Positions 34,505-45,247 of a stretch of 64,000 nucleotides of DNA are shown here, in pieces (the first letter of the stretch is position 1; every line of letters starts with the position of its first letter). Source of the stretch: Heloderma charlesbogerti. Taxonomy: Eukaryota > Chordata > Lepidosauria > Squamata > Helodermatidae. The stretch covers positions 1,110,501 through 1,174,500 of the forward strand of contig JANEZZ010002244.1 of assembly GCA_026122225.1 (NCBI GenBank), written 5' to 3'. The notes beneath the pieces are model-generated. The model was given only the letters and a program-made list of their open reading frames with translations. It was not told the origin of the DNA and searched no databases. A program made the position numbers and the translations under genes.

Positions 34505-34932
34505 GTGTAGAGATGCCCAGTGAGTCCAAAGCATCAAGGCAAAGAGAAGCCCGTTATCTGATCCGGGGTCCAAAACACATGAGGAAACACATGAGGAAAT
34601 ACGTGCACGGCCGTGCATAAGGGCTGAGGCTGAGTCTGCCAGCCCCTTTTAATGGCCATGACTTGAGGCAGCTGTATCCAATAGGTCCTCCTGCCTCTGA
34701 GAGCCTCTCTGTCTTAAACATACAGAGGCTCACCTACACTGCTCCCGGACATGCAGCTGCCTTCGTTCTGCAGGGGTCAGTGGCATTTCACCCTCCAAAT
34801 CCTCTGGGGAGACTGCAGCTGGGCTTGGAACCTCCACAGGGGGCTTGGGCTCCTTCTGTGCTGGTCCCTTCCCCTGGGTCCAGAGCCTGCTCTTCCCCTT
34901 CATCCTCAAAGGAGTCTGAGGGGGGCATGACA
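34505..34932 (-). repeat. Probable Ty3/gypsy solo LTR, partial
   Basis: The minus strand starts TGTCATGCCCCCCTCAGAC at 34932 and continues with GAGGATGAAGGGGAAGAGCAGG, a layout like the chromovirus LTR at 50016 (TGTCAGGG...TTCTGAGGAGGAACAGCA). The 3' end was not defined, and no second LTR or internal region lies next to it, so a solo or truncated LTR is the best reading. The frame at 34663-35040 is not supported. Confidence 0.5.
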
Positions 34933-35244
34933 TGTAGGCAGGGACAAACAGTTACCCAGGTAAGGCACCACCACCCCTTATGTTCACCTCAGCCTGAGCC
35001 GGGGAACCTTCAGACCTCGCAGGACACCCCCAGGGCTTAAGAAATAAAAGTCCAAGCTGGCATCTTCTATCTCAATCCCTAGGCCTGGAACTTTAAACAT
35101 TAGCAACAACCAACCAGGAGGCTCTGGATTTAGTGCCAAGGCTTAGTTGGAAGGAAGCACTCATCATAACTCTTGAGCTAAGTGTTATGTTTATTTACAT
35201 AGGGAAGGGGGAAAAGGAATAACAAGGCATATAAGAACCAGAGT

Positions 35245-35321
35245 AACATTTGGCCTGGCGTGCTATGGTCCATGGGGTCACGAAGAGTCGGACACGACTG
35301 AACAACAACAACAACATTTGG
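35245..35321 (+). mobile_element. 59-bp BovB 3' stub with target duplication
   Basis: Only the last 59 bp of BovB (35254-35312: CCTGGCGTGCTATGGTCCAT to CACGACTGAACAACAACAAC) are present, flanked by a 9-bp duplication AACATTTGG at 35245-35253 and 35313-35321. This is an extreme 5' truncation, or a very short transcript mobilised by BovB. Confidence 0.85.
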
Positions 35322-36955
35322 TAACAATACTTCAGGCAGAAAATAACAAAACTTACCTACATATATCTCCACATGCCTAGGCATGGGTCTTCAAAAGGTG
35401 TTGCTCAAAGTCACAAGCCAAAAGCAAGATGGAAGATGAAGACGATACATGGATTTAGTCCCCCGCCCTGACAACTCTGAGGAGATCTCTGTTAGCCTAG
35501 CACAGGGTGGCTAGAACAGCATTCCCAAACCCTTAGTGGGGATGGGGAGGGGGGAGAAATACAGTTTCCACAGGAATACACCTGAGATCATTCAGTCCAG
35601 TTAACTGAGTCTTGCTCTAACCTTGGAGATAGAAATATGTCAAGATAACCCAAATGTAGGTGGTGGTATCACTACATACAACTTTCCCCTGCCGAAATGG
35701 CATCGTAAAGACAGTTAGAGCCTAAAAAGAAAATGAAAAAGTCTTGACACACTTCTTTTTAGCATTGTGCACACATACATTTGAGTTTCCTTGGCTACAA
35801 AGTTAATCGCTTGACTCATACTCAAGTCGAAGCCTTCTTGGCACTTATATTCAGGAAGAGTGGGCATAGGGCTGCTTTCCTGTACTTTGGCTCTCACATT
35901 CCAGTAAATCCTTCCCTGTTGGGCTTCAAGGTTGCCTGTTGGAGCTGGGGACAATGGGGCTGGGAAAGTAAAAAAATACTAGACCAGACCATAATGTGCA
36001 GACTAGTAAAAGGTAATGTGAGATGGGGTAGTTGGGAAAAGATTCAAAGAATGTAATAGATGAGAATCTGCAAAGTAAATAGGAACAAACTCACTCTCTC
36101 CTGCTCTTCACTTTGACCTCCAAGGTACTATTTTATTTACTGTGTATTTAGCAAGTCAAGAGTTAGAGCTCCGGTCAGTGGGCTCCTGTCTGGGCGTGGG
36201 CCCTTGGCACATGCCTGACCATGCCTACCCTTGATGCCAGCTCTGCAACAACCTATGTGCATGAGGGACTTGGGGAGCAGTTCAACTTTCCCAGACTCTT
36301 TTCTGTCTACTTCCTGTTCTTAGACATAAACTTACTCAAGTGGAGAGTTAATATCTCATCAAGTTTCCATCATATTTCACACTCAAAAATCAAGATGGAC
36401 AAAGAAGCAAAGGGACAAAGGCTCAGAGCTAAGAAAGAGACAGGACTAGGAGCTTCGTCTTAGGTCTGCTTCCCGGTTAGCACAACCCTGAGTGGTGCTC
36501 GAACAATACTTTTAGGGCAGTGTGGAAAGGGCACTTGAGGAATGGTGAGTTTGTGTTTACTGAGAAGGTGAGATGGGCAGAGGAGCAAAGGCACTCATAT
36601 CCTCAGGTTCAAGAAAGAAGCTGAGTGAATTAAAAAGGACACTTTCCTGGTGGGGAAATGTGAATCTGAATCTACTGGTGGGGGATTCGTGAGAGCTGGC
36701 AGTGGGATTTCTTCACTACTTTATATGTTTAGGCTGTCATGTAAATGTTGGGATATCCAAACACAGAATTTCCACCTCATGTGAAGTTTGGCCTTCAGGA
36801 AAGTCTGAAGCCATGAAAAGCCACTGAGAGCCAAGAGCACTGTGGTAGAGTAGATTTCAGTCCACGTGCCTAGGAGGAACCCTAGAGTTCAGGAACCCTT
36901 CAAGAAGAAGACATTAAGAGCAGACATGTTTCCCCCTGAATAACTGATATGTTAC

Positions 36956-37355
36956 TGTTGGGAATATTGCAACCCCATCTACAAGTTACAGAAAGGGAGC
37001 AGTGTGGGAGTTAGCTAGCTAATGCATGGGAATTTGGAGCATAGCTAGCCTTAGGATCTCTATAGCCTACAGTGTGGTTTCCTACTCCTCCCCTTCCTTC
37101 CCTCCTTCTCTCTCTCTGACCTCCTCCATTGCTGGGAGCAGTTGTTCTTGCTCCCACTACTGCTGGTGTTATAGAACGCAAAGAAATGGACGGAAAAAAC
37201 TTTGTTTGAAACTCTGCGCTGTACCTGCATTTTCATGCAAGAATATTGTGAGTAAACCATTTTACCTTTTCTTCTAAAGAAGAGTGTGGTCTCGTTTTTT
37301 GGCCTTGTGTGCATGTGGGACTGGTAAACACTCATTCTGTTCTGCCTTTCTAACA
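36956..37355 (+). repeat. Possible solo LTR
   Basis: A 400-bp stretch begins TGTTGGGAATATTGC and ends CTTTCTAACA, giving TGTT...AACA ends, with a GTGTGGTCTCG block near the 3' side as in some retroviral U5 regions. The flanks GTTAC and GGAGA do not form a duplication and there is no clear AATAAA, so this is tentative. Confidence 0.3.
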
Positions 37356-38232
37356 GGAGAGATCTTTACCAAATAATTTCCATCAATTATGGTCTACTAT
37401 GTATATATTTGCTGGAGGACTAAAACAGCTGGAAGACTAAATAGAGGTCGGCTATTAGTAAAGATGTCCCAACTTTGCAGAAAAAAATTCCAGGATGCCA
37501 GAAACATCTCTCCTACCCCTCAAACCCCACAAAATGGTACCACTCCAGAGTTGTGCATGTGCGTTTTCCTCGTGCCACTGTGGATCATCCCAGGCAGCAG
37601 AAGGCAGCACACAGCTATGGGCCTAAAGGGGAATTTGTGAAATCTGAGTGGGGATGCACAGTCCCAAGTTGTTTATTATATTTTGTATTGATCACTGTAC
37701 AGCTCAGCTGGACTACAGGGAATACAGGTGACAAAAAAGCACTCAACAGAAGTGGAAAAGCAAAGCAAGACTGGTCCATGAAGGCACAATCTTCCTTATG
37801 CCTGCACTTCCATTCTTCTCAATGTTACTTTAATTTCCATGGATGTAACCTTTTACCCAAATGAAGATTTTTGCATACTGAATATTTTATAAGCATGCTG
37901 CCTGGCAAGGGGGGGCTAAATTATGAAAGTGTTTCATTCTTGGAAGTGTGCTAAAAATCTCCATCTTTTGCTTGGAAGTCCTGTAGCCATAAAATATTTA
38001 GTATATATATATATAAAAAAATCTTAATGTGTTAATTTGAAAAAATTAAACCAACATTTGGCAGTTCTTTCAAAGTTCATCCCAAGAAGGAGATAAACAT
38101 GAGATATATCAGTCTGGACTGGAGCCAGAAAGCAGCTTCTCTATGCTCACAGACAAGGCTGAAGGATAGCGACATTTCACATTCTCCAGAGAACTGCACT
38201 GAGAAATCAACTTGCTCCAGTGACCACTTGTT

Positions 38233-38294
38233 GGTGCAGGGGTTGGACTCGATGGCCATGTAGGCCCCTTCCAACCCTACTATTCTATGATTCA
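38233..38294 (+). mobile_element. CR1 LINE 3' terminus, 62 bp
   Basis: GGTGCAGGGGTTGGACTCGATGGCC to CCAACCCTACTATTCTATGATTC, the same end as the copy at 558-1050. Confidence 0.92.
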
Positions 38295-38704
38295 GGAGTT
38301 CTGGTGGGCATCCAGAGCATGCAGTGAGACAAGGATGTCCCCATGACCCACCTCTTCAATGAAGAGAATGGAGAAGCCCAGTTCAAGTGACCCTGAAGCT
38401 GCCTGTTCACGGCCCAGGAGCCCTGACAACACAGGGCACTGAACTGGGAGACTATCCCTCTAAATAAAGGAAATTTAGAGCAGTGGAATCTAAACTTGGG
38501 TGTCTCCCTATGTCAAATCCAGGTTTTGCAAAGACCTTAGGCAAGATACCATCAGTCTGAGAGGACCCCCACATCCTCACTACTGTCCACTCAATTGCCC
38601 TCATCCTTCGGGCCTAATCTGCACCACTATTCAGAAGGAGAGGTGTGCTTTCTCCATGCCTATGTGCCCTGCGTATAGACACTTTTCAGCCAGTTTCACT
38701 CAAA

Positions 38705-38880
38705 AAAAGGTAAAGGTAAAGGTGTCCCCAACCAGTCGTGTCCGACTCTAGGGTGCGGTGCTCATCCCCGTTTCTAAGCTGAAGAGCCAGCGCTGTCCGA
38801 AGACGCTTCCGTGGTCATGAACTCGGTTCGAGCACTCGGGTCTCGAACTGCTGTCCTGCTGACTTTCCAGTCTGCAGTTC
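38705..38880 (+). repeat. SINE-like interspersed repeat, unnamed
   Basis: It starts with GGTAAAGGTAAAGGTGTCC, then AGTCGTGTCCGACTCTAGGG and GAAGAGCCAGCGCTGTCCGAAGAC. I recognise this as a repeat common in squamate DNA but cannot name it. It has no coding capacity. A TCGAACTGCTGTCCTGCTGA block near the end could be a pol III B-box relic. Confidence 0.5.
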
Positions 38881-39544
38881 AGCATCTTATTCAACAAACA
38901 GTTCTTTATTGAACAGCCTCTTTCAGTGGAACAACAAAGAAATAACTCTCAGTCCACTGGAAATAAGGAGGTTGTCACAAATGAGGGTTAGGTCCAGTGG
39001 GAAATTACTGGGGGATGCTGGACAGTAGTGCAGTAGCAAATTCAGAAGTGCAGAGTCCCAGCCTTCGTGACAGTCACAGCCACACCCCTTCTAAGATTGT
39101 ACAGCCTTGTGAGATATACAGCCTTCAACTGGGATCCAAAAACAGTGCAGCTGAGAGTAAGGCAGGGGTACTTCAATTGGATGTCTGAGAAAAAAATGCA
39201 GGGGTGTTAATCTTTTTCACTCACTCACAAACATTTTAGGTTTGCAAAATATGATACTCTATGGAAGCTTCAACCTCTCAACTCAGCCCTCAACTCAGCC
39301 CTTCTCATTTAAACAGCCCCCTTGCACACTCCCTTAGTGCCCCAACTTTACTCATTAGACTTCCCTAAGCTCCTTCATTATATCTCTCCCACCCCGCAAC
39401 AGAAACGCCCACATACCCAGCTGGATTGAAACACACATTACACACACACACACCTACCTTCTTTCTCCTCTCCCTCAAACTGGTTTTTTTCTGTTTCCTT
39501 TCCCTCCACCAGGGTTTGTTTGCCCAGATACATGCCAACCTTGA

Positions 39545-40003
39545 TAGGGGTGTACGAAACCCCGCTTACCTGGCTCCGCCGGGTTCCGCAGGTGGGGGGA
39601 GGCGATCTGTTCCTCCCCCCGGAATCCTCGACGGGGGGAGGCGGTTCGTTCCTCCCCCCCAGAATCCTGCTCGGCTGGCTCCACTCCGCGGCCAGGCCGC
39701 GGAGCCGCCGGCCGGGCCAACCCGCAGCGGGGCCTCCAGCTGCTGCCAGCCTGGTGCGGCTGCAAATGGCATCCTGCATAGGGGACGCCATTTGCCTCCC
39801 TACGCAAGCCTGTGATAGGCTACATAAATATTTACGTAGCCTATCACGGCTAAAGCAGGAACGCAAATGGTGTAGGCTCCGTTTCGCAGGGCTTTCGCGG
39901 GGTGGTGGGGCAGGGGGCTCTGTTCCGCCACGGATTCCAGGGGGCCGAATTCACTGGAATTTGCCCCCCCTGGGATTCATGGCAGAATTCTCTAACATCC
40001 CTA
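39545..40003 (-). mobile_element. Palindrome-filled hAT-like element, copy B
   Basis: 459 bp, inverted relative to copies A and C-E: it opens with TAGGGGTGTACGAAAC and closes GAATTCTCTAACATCCCTA. It is the shortest copy, with one TACGTA palindrome (39811-39848) and one ATGGC...GCCAT pair (39764-39793). A 7-of-8 direct repeat AACCTTGA/AACCTTGT (39537-39544, 40003-40010) flanks it, overlapping the terminal A by one base. The 129-, 142- and 179-codon frames over it on both strands are artefacts of GC-rich palindromic DNA. Confidence 0.85.
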
Positions 40004-40157
40004 ACCTTGTACCAAAAGAAGTAGCTGACGGAGCAGGTTGCATCTGGCAATTCTTCTGACTGTAGAAATTAATGTTCAAGAATTAACAGTGCAATCCAAT
40101 GGGTCTTTATTTCGAATAAAATTTACAGAGATCTTGGGAAGGCAGCTACAGCTGCAG

Positions 40158-40242
40158 TCCTATGCACACTTACCTGGGAGAAAGCCCAATTGGCAATTGA
40201 ACATAGTGGGACTGCCTTCTGAGTAAACATGCGTAGGATTGT
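40158..40242. repeat. GCAATCCTAT hairpin repeat
   Basis: GCAGTCCTATGCACACTTACC then GGGAGAAAGCCCAATTGGC, and GGGACTGCCTTCTGAGTAAACATGCGTAGGATTGTG. The arms fold back. Next to it, 40092-40120 is a partial older copy. Confidence 0.75.
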
Positions 40243-40689
40243 GTGATAAATCCTAAAAACTGGCACAAACCGGCCACCTGCCCTGCTCCATAAGTAAATA
40301 ATGGTGGCAGCGCACACACACACATACACACATACACTCCTGCTGCTGCCATGGCCAGCAGCAGCAGCAGCCCTGAATGGGTGGCTGGTGTTGCAGGAGA
40401 TGAGGGCAGTGCCGGGCGTGCAGGCATGGAGCAGGGACGGGAGGTGAAGCCAAGCGCTGAGGAGAAGGGGGGGGCGAGGAGGCTGCAGAGCTCCCTCAGA
40501 CTCCCTCTCTTGCTCACTCCCTTTGGCCAGCTCCGCATAGTACACGAGAGGCAGCCGCCCGCACTCTCTCTGCTCCCTCCCCCTTCCCTAGCAGACTGCG
40601 ACCCAGCTGGGAGCTGACTCCAAAGAAAGTGCCGGAGCAAAGCCCCAGCGTGACCTGCCACCACTACACCACTGATGCTGGGTAAAAAG

Positions 40690-41229
40690 TAGGGATGACA
40701 GAGAATTCCGCCATGGATTCCAGTGAGACCGGATTCTTTAGAATCCGGCCCCCCGGAATCCGTGGCGGAACGGCCTCCCCCCCCCGCGGAATCCCCCTGG
40801 GACGGAACTTACATGCAGCGGCTCCAGCGGCGGCGATGGCTGGTCTCCCGACCGGCCGTGGCTGGACTGCTGCAGCTGCCATTTGTGACCTTGCAGCCGT
40901 GATAGGCTACGTAAGTATTTACGTAGCCTATCACGGCAAAGAACAGGTACGCAAATGGCGACCGCTATGCCATTTGCGCCCCTGCTCTTTGCCGTTTTAG
41001 GCTACGTAAGTATTTACATAGCCTATCATGGTAAAGGCAGCCACACAAGGATGCCATTTGCGGCCGCAGCAGCCTGGCCATGGCTGGAACTCTGGCTGTG
41101 GCTGGTGGCTCTACAGAGCCGCCGTGGAGCAGAGCCAGATGGGGAGGATTCTGGGGGGAGGGACAGAGCGCCTCCCCCCGACCGCGGATGCCCCTGTGTG
41201 GAGCCAGGTAAGGGATTTGTACATCCCTA
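40690..41229 (+). mobile_element. Palindrome-filled hAT-like element, copy C
   Basis: 540 bp with a perfect 8-bp target duplication GTAAAAAG (40682-40689 and 41230-41237) and ends TAGGGATG/CATCCCTA, the hAT pattern. The modules in order are a terminal hairpin (40709-40770, with GGATTCCAGTGAGACCGG pairing to CCGGCCCCCCGGAATCC), a GC-rich arm, a 40-bp nearly perfect palindrome CCGTGATAGGCTACGTAAG... (40897-40936), a GCAAATGGCG/GCCATTTGCG pair (40953-40980), a second TACGTA palindrome (40995-41030) and a GC-rich right arm. No transposase is present. Confidence 0.92.
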
Positions 41230-42101
41230 GTAAAAAGGGGTGACGCCTGGTAAAAACAAGAGTATTCTCTCCCAGGTCTTCTGAGCCTCGTGCTTCTTTG
41301 CTGGCTGGGCCGAAAGTAAAGAAATACTCCTGCCCAAAGGAAACTCTCTACTACTCCATCTCAGACTGCTAGGATGTGGCTACAGTAGGCCTGGCTAGCA
41401 GATCCTTGATCTCTCCACCCACCAAAGAATACATTTTTAATACTTTAATACAATACAGATCTGGGGGCAGCACAAGACGGCAAGGTGAGTGAAGGCTGCT
41501 CATCCTTTTCCTTGCTTTTGTTACTGCTTACAGAGGGCAGGTGGGCTGGTGAAGAGAGCAAGGAGGAAGGGGAACAAGGCTGCTGCCTCCCCCCATGTGG
41601 TATAGGCCTCAGCAAGAGCCTGATCATACCGACCCCTGGCACCAGGCTTTTGCCTCCATTGGGAATGTGATGTTTGGGGATGGGCTTTACAGAGCCAACT
41701 CGACCGTTAGGCAGATGGTAAAGTTGGCTGCCTCAGTTGGCAGATGCTGGGGGATGCAGGTTCCTCCTGAGCCATCCAGCCATTCTGATCCTCAGCTAGT
41801 AAGGGGTAGGGTAGCCTTGGGATTTCCATCCTCGGATGCCAAAATGTCTTGCCGGTAGTTTATACTGGGAAAAAGTGACACCCCAGCTTGGTGTTTTCCA
41901 GATGTTTTAGAATTCATCTCCCATCAGCCCTAGTATGGCCAATAGTCAGGAACGCTGGGAGTTGTTACAGATTTTGCCTTGATGGAGTCAGGAAAAGAAA
42001 CCTGAAATTGATGTATACAAATCCCAGAAGAGCTGCTGCTGCTGCACTCTTGAGATGTTGATAGTCTTCATAGTGAATTTACCTAGGGCAACAGGTATCA
42101 G
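41230..42101. other. Mostly gene-free interval with MITE fragment
   Basis: 41885-41965 (CACCCCAGCTTGGTGTTTTCC, CAGATGTTTTAGAATTC, CTGGGAGTTGTTACAG) is a degraded fold-back MITE of the CCAGATGTTTT family. Nothing else was recognised. Confidence 0.5.
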
Positions 42102-42473
42102 TCGAACTGTGGTGCTGGAGAAGACTCTTACGAGTGTCCTGGACTGCAAGGAGGTCAAATCAGTCCATCCTAAAGGAAATCAACCCTGAGTGCTCATTGG
42201 AAGGACAGATACTGAAGCTGAAGCGCAAATATTTTGGCCACCTAATGCGAAGAGAAAACTCTCTGGAAAAGACCCTGATGCTGGGAAAGACTGAAGGCAA
42301 AAGGAGAAGGGGACGGCAGATGATGAGATGGCTAGATAGCATCACTGATGCAATGAATATGGACTTGAGCACGCTCCGGGAGAGAGTGCAGGACAGGAAG
42401 GCCTGGCGTGCTATGGTCCATGGGGTCACGAAGAGTCGGACACGACTGAACGACTGAACAACAACAACAACAA
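42102..42473 (+). mobile_element. BovB LINE, 5'-truncated 3' end
   Basis: It encodes the BovB C-terminus from about CWRRLLRVSWTARRSNQS to VHGVTKSRTRLND and stop (42134-42457 open), then the ACTGAACAACAACAACAAC tail. The 7-base GTATCAG occurs before (42094-42100 region) and after (42478 region) the element as a likely target duplication. The reading frame is intact across the kept part. Confidence 0.92.
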
Positions 42474-42702
42474 AACCAGTATCAGGCCCCTGGAAAGCCT
42501 TTGTAAAGGGTCTGGGGAGGAAGAAATGGATCCAAGCCCAATTTTGGATGATTCCTTCCTCCCCCAGCAGCCCACACACACCATCCCACATTGTTCAGGA
42601 GGGCTCCCCCCCCCCCCGCAACCCTCCAGATTTTCAGAGGACTAGCTGGTTGAACTGAGGAGGAGGAGATGGGGAACTTTCCTTCTGTGAACTTCCTCAA
42701 GG

Positions 42703-42777
42703 CTCCAATCCTGTACACACTTACCTGGGAGTAAGTGCCATTGAACTCAATGAGTAGATGTGCATAGGATTGCACTG
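42703..42777. repeat. GCAATCCTAT hairpin repeat
   Basis: CTCCAATCCTGTACACACTTACC then GGGAGTAAGTGCCATTGAAC, and CAATGAGTAGATGTGCATAGGATTGCACTG. Confidence 0.8.
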
Positions 42778-43300
42778 TAAATTAGCTAAACTTAGGATCC
42801 AAGCCTCTGTTACGGGCCATTCTCACCACATAGAAAGGAACAGGAATATTTTAGCTATGTCAGCTTGGTAACAATCAAGAAAGGTTGGTTTTCTCACTAG
42901 GTTAAACTGGCAAGCACTGAAAGATATATAGAAATAATTCTGTATTCAGGATTTTCCCCATGGGATCTAGAGAGAGACTGCTCTTGGCATTGTCATGTTT
43001 GAATTATACGGTGCAGTTACATATTATGTATACAACACTTAATCTTCCAGGATTAATCTAAATGTTTAACTTCCTGTAGGCTTCTTTGGTGGTCTAAGCA
43101 TCAATTATGGAACCTCTACACTTCCTCAGAACCACAGGTTCAAATCTCAGTAGGGCTGACTCAGCCTTTCATTATTCTAGGGCTGCAAGTCCAAGCGTAC
43201 TTCCCAGCAGTGCTAGCCCCGTTCTGTGGTGATTCCACATTGCCTAGTCCCTGTGTGTTAACAACAAAATCAACATCTGGAAGCAACCTAGTAAACCAGC

Positions 43301-43412
43301 TTTCCCTAACCTGGTGCCCTTCAGATGTTTTGGACTACAGCTCCCAGCATTCCTGATCATTGGCCATGCTGGCTGGGGCTGATGAGAGTTGAAGTCCCAA
43401 ACATCTGACAAT
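43301..43412. mobile_element. hAT-like fold-back MITE variant
   Basis: CCCTAACCTGGTGCCCTTCAGATG with TTTGGACTACAGCTCCCAGC, and the inverse GAGAGTTGAAGTCCCAAACATCTG on the right. Confidence 0.75.
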
Positions 43413-43548
43413 GGTGTGTCTCTCTCCCAACCTTCATGTACTGTTGCGAGGGCTTTGCCTTGTTTCAGAAGGATTCAGCTGGCTGGAAGAGAAAGGGAGG
43501 TTGCATTTGGATCCTTGATGCCCCCGCCCCATGTTGTATGCCAGATTT

Positions 43549-43750
43549 GAACATACGAAGCTCTCTTCTGTCAGGTCTGACCCAGTACTGTCTAGTCTGA
43601 CTGAGCGGCAGTGCTTCTCTGGAGTCTCAGGAAGAGATCGTGCCAGCTCAGCTCCTTGAGATCCTTTAACTGGAGATGCCAGGTTTTGAACCTGGGCCTT
43701 CTGCATGCAAAGCACAGGCTCTGGCCAATCAGCGACAGCCCGCTCTGATA
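43549..43750 (-). mobile_element. tRNA-derived SINE
   Basis: On the minus strand, the head has TTTGCATGCAGAAGGCCCAGG and a B-box-like GGTTCAAAACC, then CTCCAGTTAAAGGATCTCAAGG and a TCAGACTAGACAGTACTGGG-containing tail. It is the same family as 22845-23016 and 44731-44918. Confidence 0.75.
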
Positions 43751-43861
43751 GCGTCATTTTCTTATTGCATGCAGCTGGGTATAATTCTATTTGGTGGATG
43801 GGAACCTGGTACTGAGAAACAGTGACTTGTCCAAGGCTTTTATGAAAATATAAAGCAGCCT

Positions 43862-44710
43862 TCGCCCAACCTGGTGCCCCCCAGATGTGTTGGACAGACA
43901 TGCTAGCTAGGAATGATGGGTGCTGCAGCTAGGGATGTTGGAGAATTCTGCCATGGACTCCAGTGAGGCCGGATTCTTTAGAATCCGCCCCCCTGAGTCC
44001 GTGACAGAATGGCCTCCCCCCCGCTACCCCTGGAAATACTCCCTGGAACTGACCTACCTGGTGGTGGTGGCGGATGCGGCAGCGGCGGCTCCAGCTTGTC
44101 TTCTGGCCGCTGCCGGGCTGCTGCAGCTGCAAATGGCAGCCGTCATAGCGGCCGCCGTTTGCGTGCCTGCATTAGACCATGATAGGCTACGTAAATACTT
44201 ACGTAGCCTATCACGGCAAAGAGTAGGGGCACAAATGGCGGCTGCTACGCCATTTGCACTCCCGCTCTTTGCTGTAATAGGCTACGTAAGTATTTACGTA
44301 GTACTGACAGTAAATACGTAAGTATTTACATAGCCTATCATGGCAAAAGGCAGGGACGCAAATGGCGTAGCGGCCGCCATTTGTGTCCCTGCCTTTTGCC
44401 GTGATAGGCTACGTAAATACTTACATAGCCTATCACAGCCTAATGCAAGGATGCAAATGGCGGCTGCTAAAACGGCTGCCATTTGCGGCCGCAGAAGCCT
44501 GGCAGTGGCCCGAAGTCCGGCTGCGGCTGGCCCTGGCCGGCGGCTCTGCGGCCTTGCTGTGGAGTGGAGCCAGCTGGGGAGGATTCCCGGGGCAGGGACG
44601 GATCGCCTCCCCCCCCCACCGCGGATGCCCCAGACCGGAACAAGGTGAGGGATTCATACATCCCTAGCTGCAGCAACACATCTGGAGGGCACCAGGTTAG
44701 GGAAGGCTGA
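43862..44710. mobile_element. Fold-back MITE interrupted by copy D
   Basis: The left part CGCCCAACCTGGTGCCCCCCAGATGTG (43862-43889) to ATGGGTGCTGCAGC and the right part GCTGCAGCAACACATCTGGAGGGCACC (44667-44693) AGGTTAGGGAAGG are the two arms of one MITE. They are split by palindromic copy D, whose 8-bp duplication GCTGCAGC lies at the joints. Confidence 0.85.
43930..44666 (+). mobile_element. Palindrome-filled hAT-like element, copy D
   Basis: 737 bp with a perfect 8-bp target duplication GCTGCAGC (43922-43929, 44667-44674). The interior alternates palindromes: TACGTA units at 44177-44216, 44277-44343 (a rearranged double unit with an extra GTACTGACAGTAAATAC) and 44400-44438. Between them are hairpins built on inverted CAAATGGCG motifs at 44213-44278 and 44341-44401; the latter pairs GGCAAAAGGCAGGGAC with GTCCCTGCCTTTTGCC. 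The GC-rich arms carry the terminal hairpin on the left and GGGGAGGATTCCCGGGGCAG on the right. Confidence 0.92.
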
Positions 44711-44730
44711 TATAAAGCCACTTTAAATCA

Positions 44731-44918
44731 CAAAGCTGCCTTATCATTAGTCAAGCCATTGGGCCCTCTAGCCTAGTATCTTCTGCTCGGAGTGGTGGCA
44801 GCCCTCTAAGGCCTCAGGCAAGGATCCTTGGGATCTCTTAAACTGGAGAGGTCAAGGTTGGAACCTGAGCCCTATTGCATGCAAAGCATATGCTCTACCA
44901 CTAAGCTATGAGCCATCC
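44731..44918 (-). mobile_element. tRNA-derived SINE, best-preserved head
   Basis: On the minus strand it starts GGATGGCTCATAGCTTAGTGG with TAGAGCATATGCTTTGCATGC: a pol III A box (TAGCTTAGTGGTAGAGC, plus 44893-44909) and a B-box relic (GGTTCCAACC). The tail ends ATGATAAGGCAGCTTTG. It is tRNA-derived and mobilised by a LINE that shares the AAGGCAGCTT tail. Confidence 0.8.
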
Positions 44919-45247
44919 CACCACTGAGCCTTGCAGAACAGGGCACAAGTTAGCTGGAGCAGAGCCCCGAGACTTGGAAGAAATCCAATCTTCTCCCCCC
45001 ACTTTTTTCTGGAAATAGCATTGAACAAAGAATATGCCAGGCACAGCAGGGTTTGTGATGTAAAGGAAACGTCCTTTGTCTCTGAGTAGTCCTCAAAGAG
45101 TCAAGGCACAGCTCTTCCACACTCTGGAGCCCCTCCCCGCACCTGTAAGCGGCTTTGATGAGTTACTCTTCAGATCTTGATAGGTAAGGTTCAGGGAGTT
45201 ACATGATGTTACATTTTATTTTAAAAGCAACAGACTTGGTTCTTTAA

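Noticed and set aside
35715..36056. ORFs near an apparent LTR-like block
   Set aside because: No paired LTR, primer site or retroviral motif; peptides have no family features.
39426..40059. Frames of 110-179 codons on both strands
   Set aside because: They read through palindromic copy B and GC-rich arms; no start context, splice sites or protein family. The same pattern recurs in other copies.
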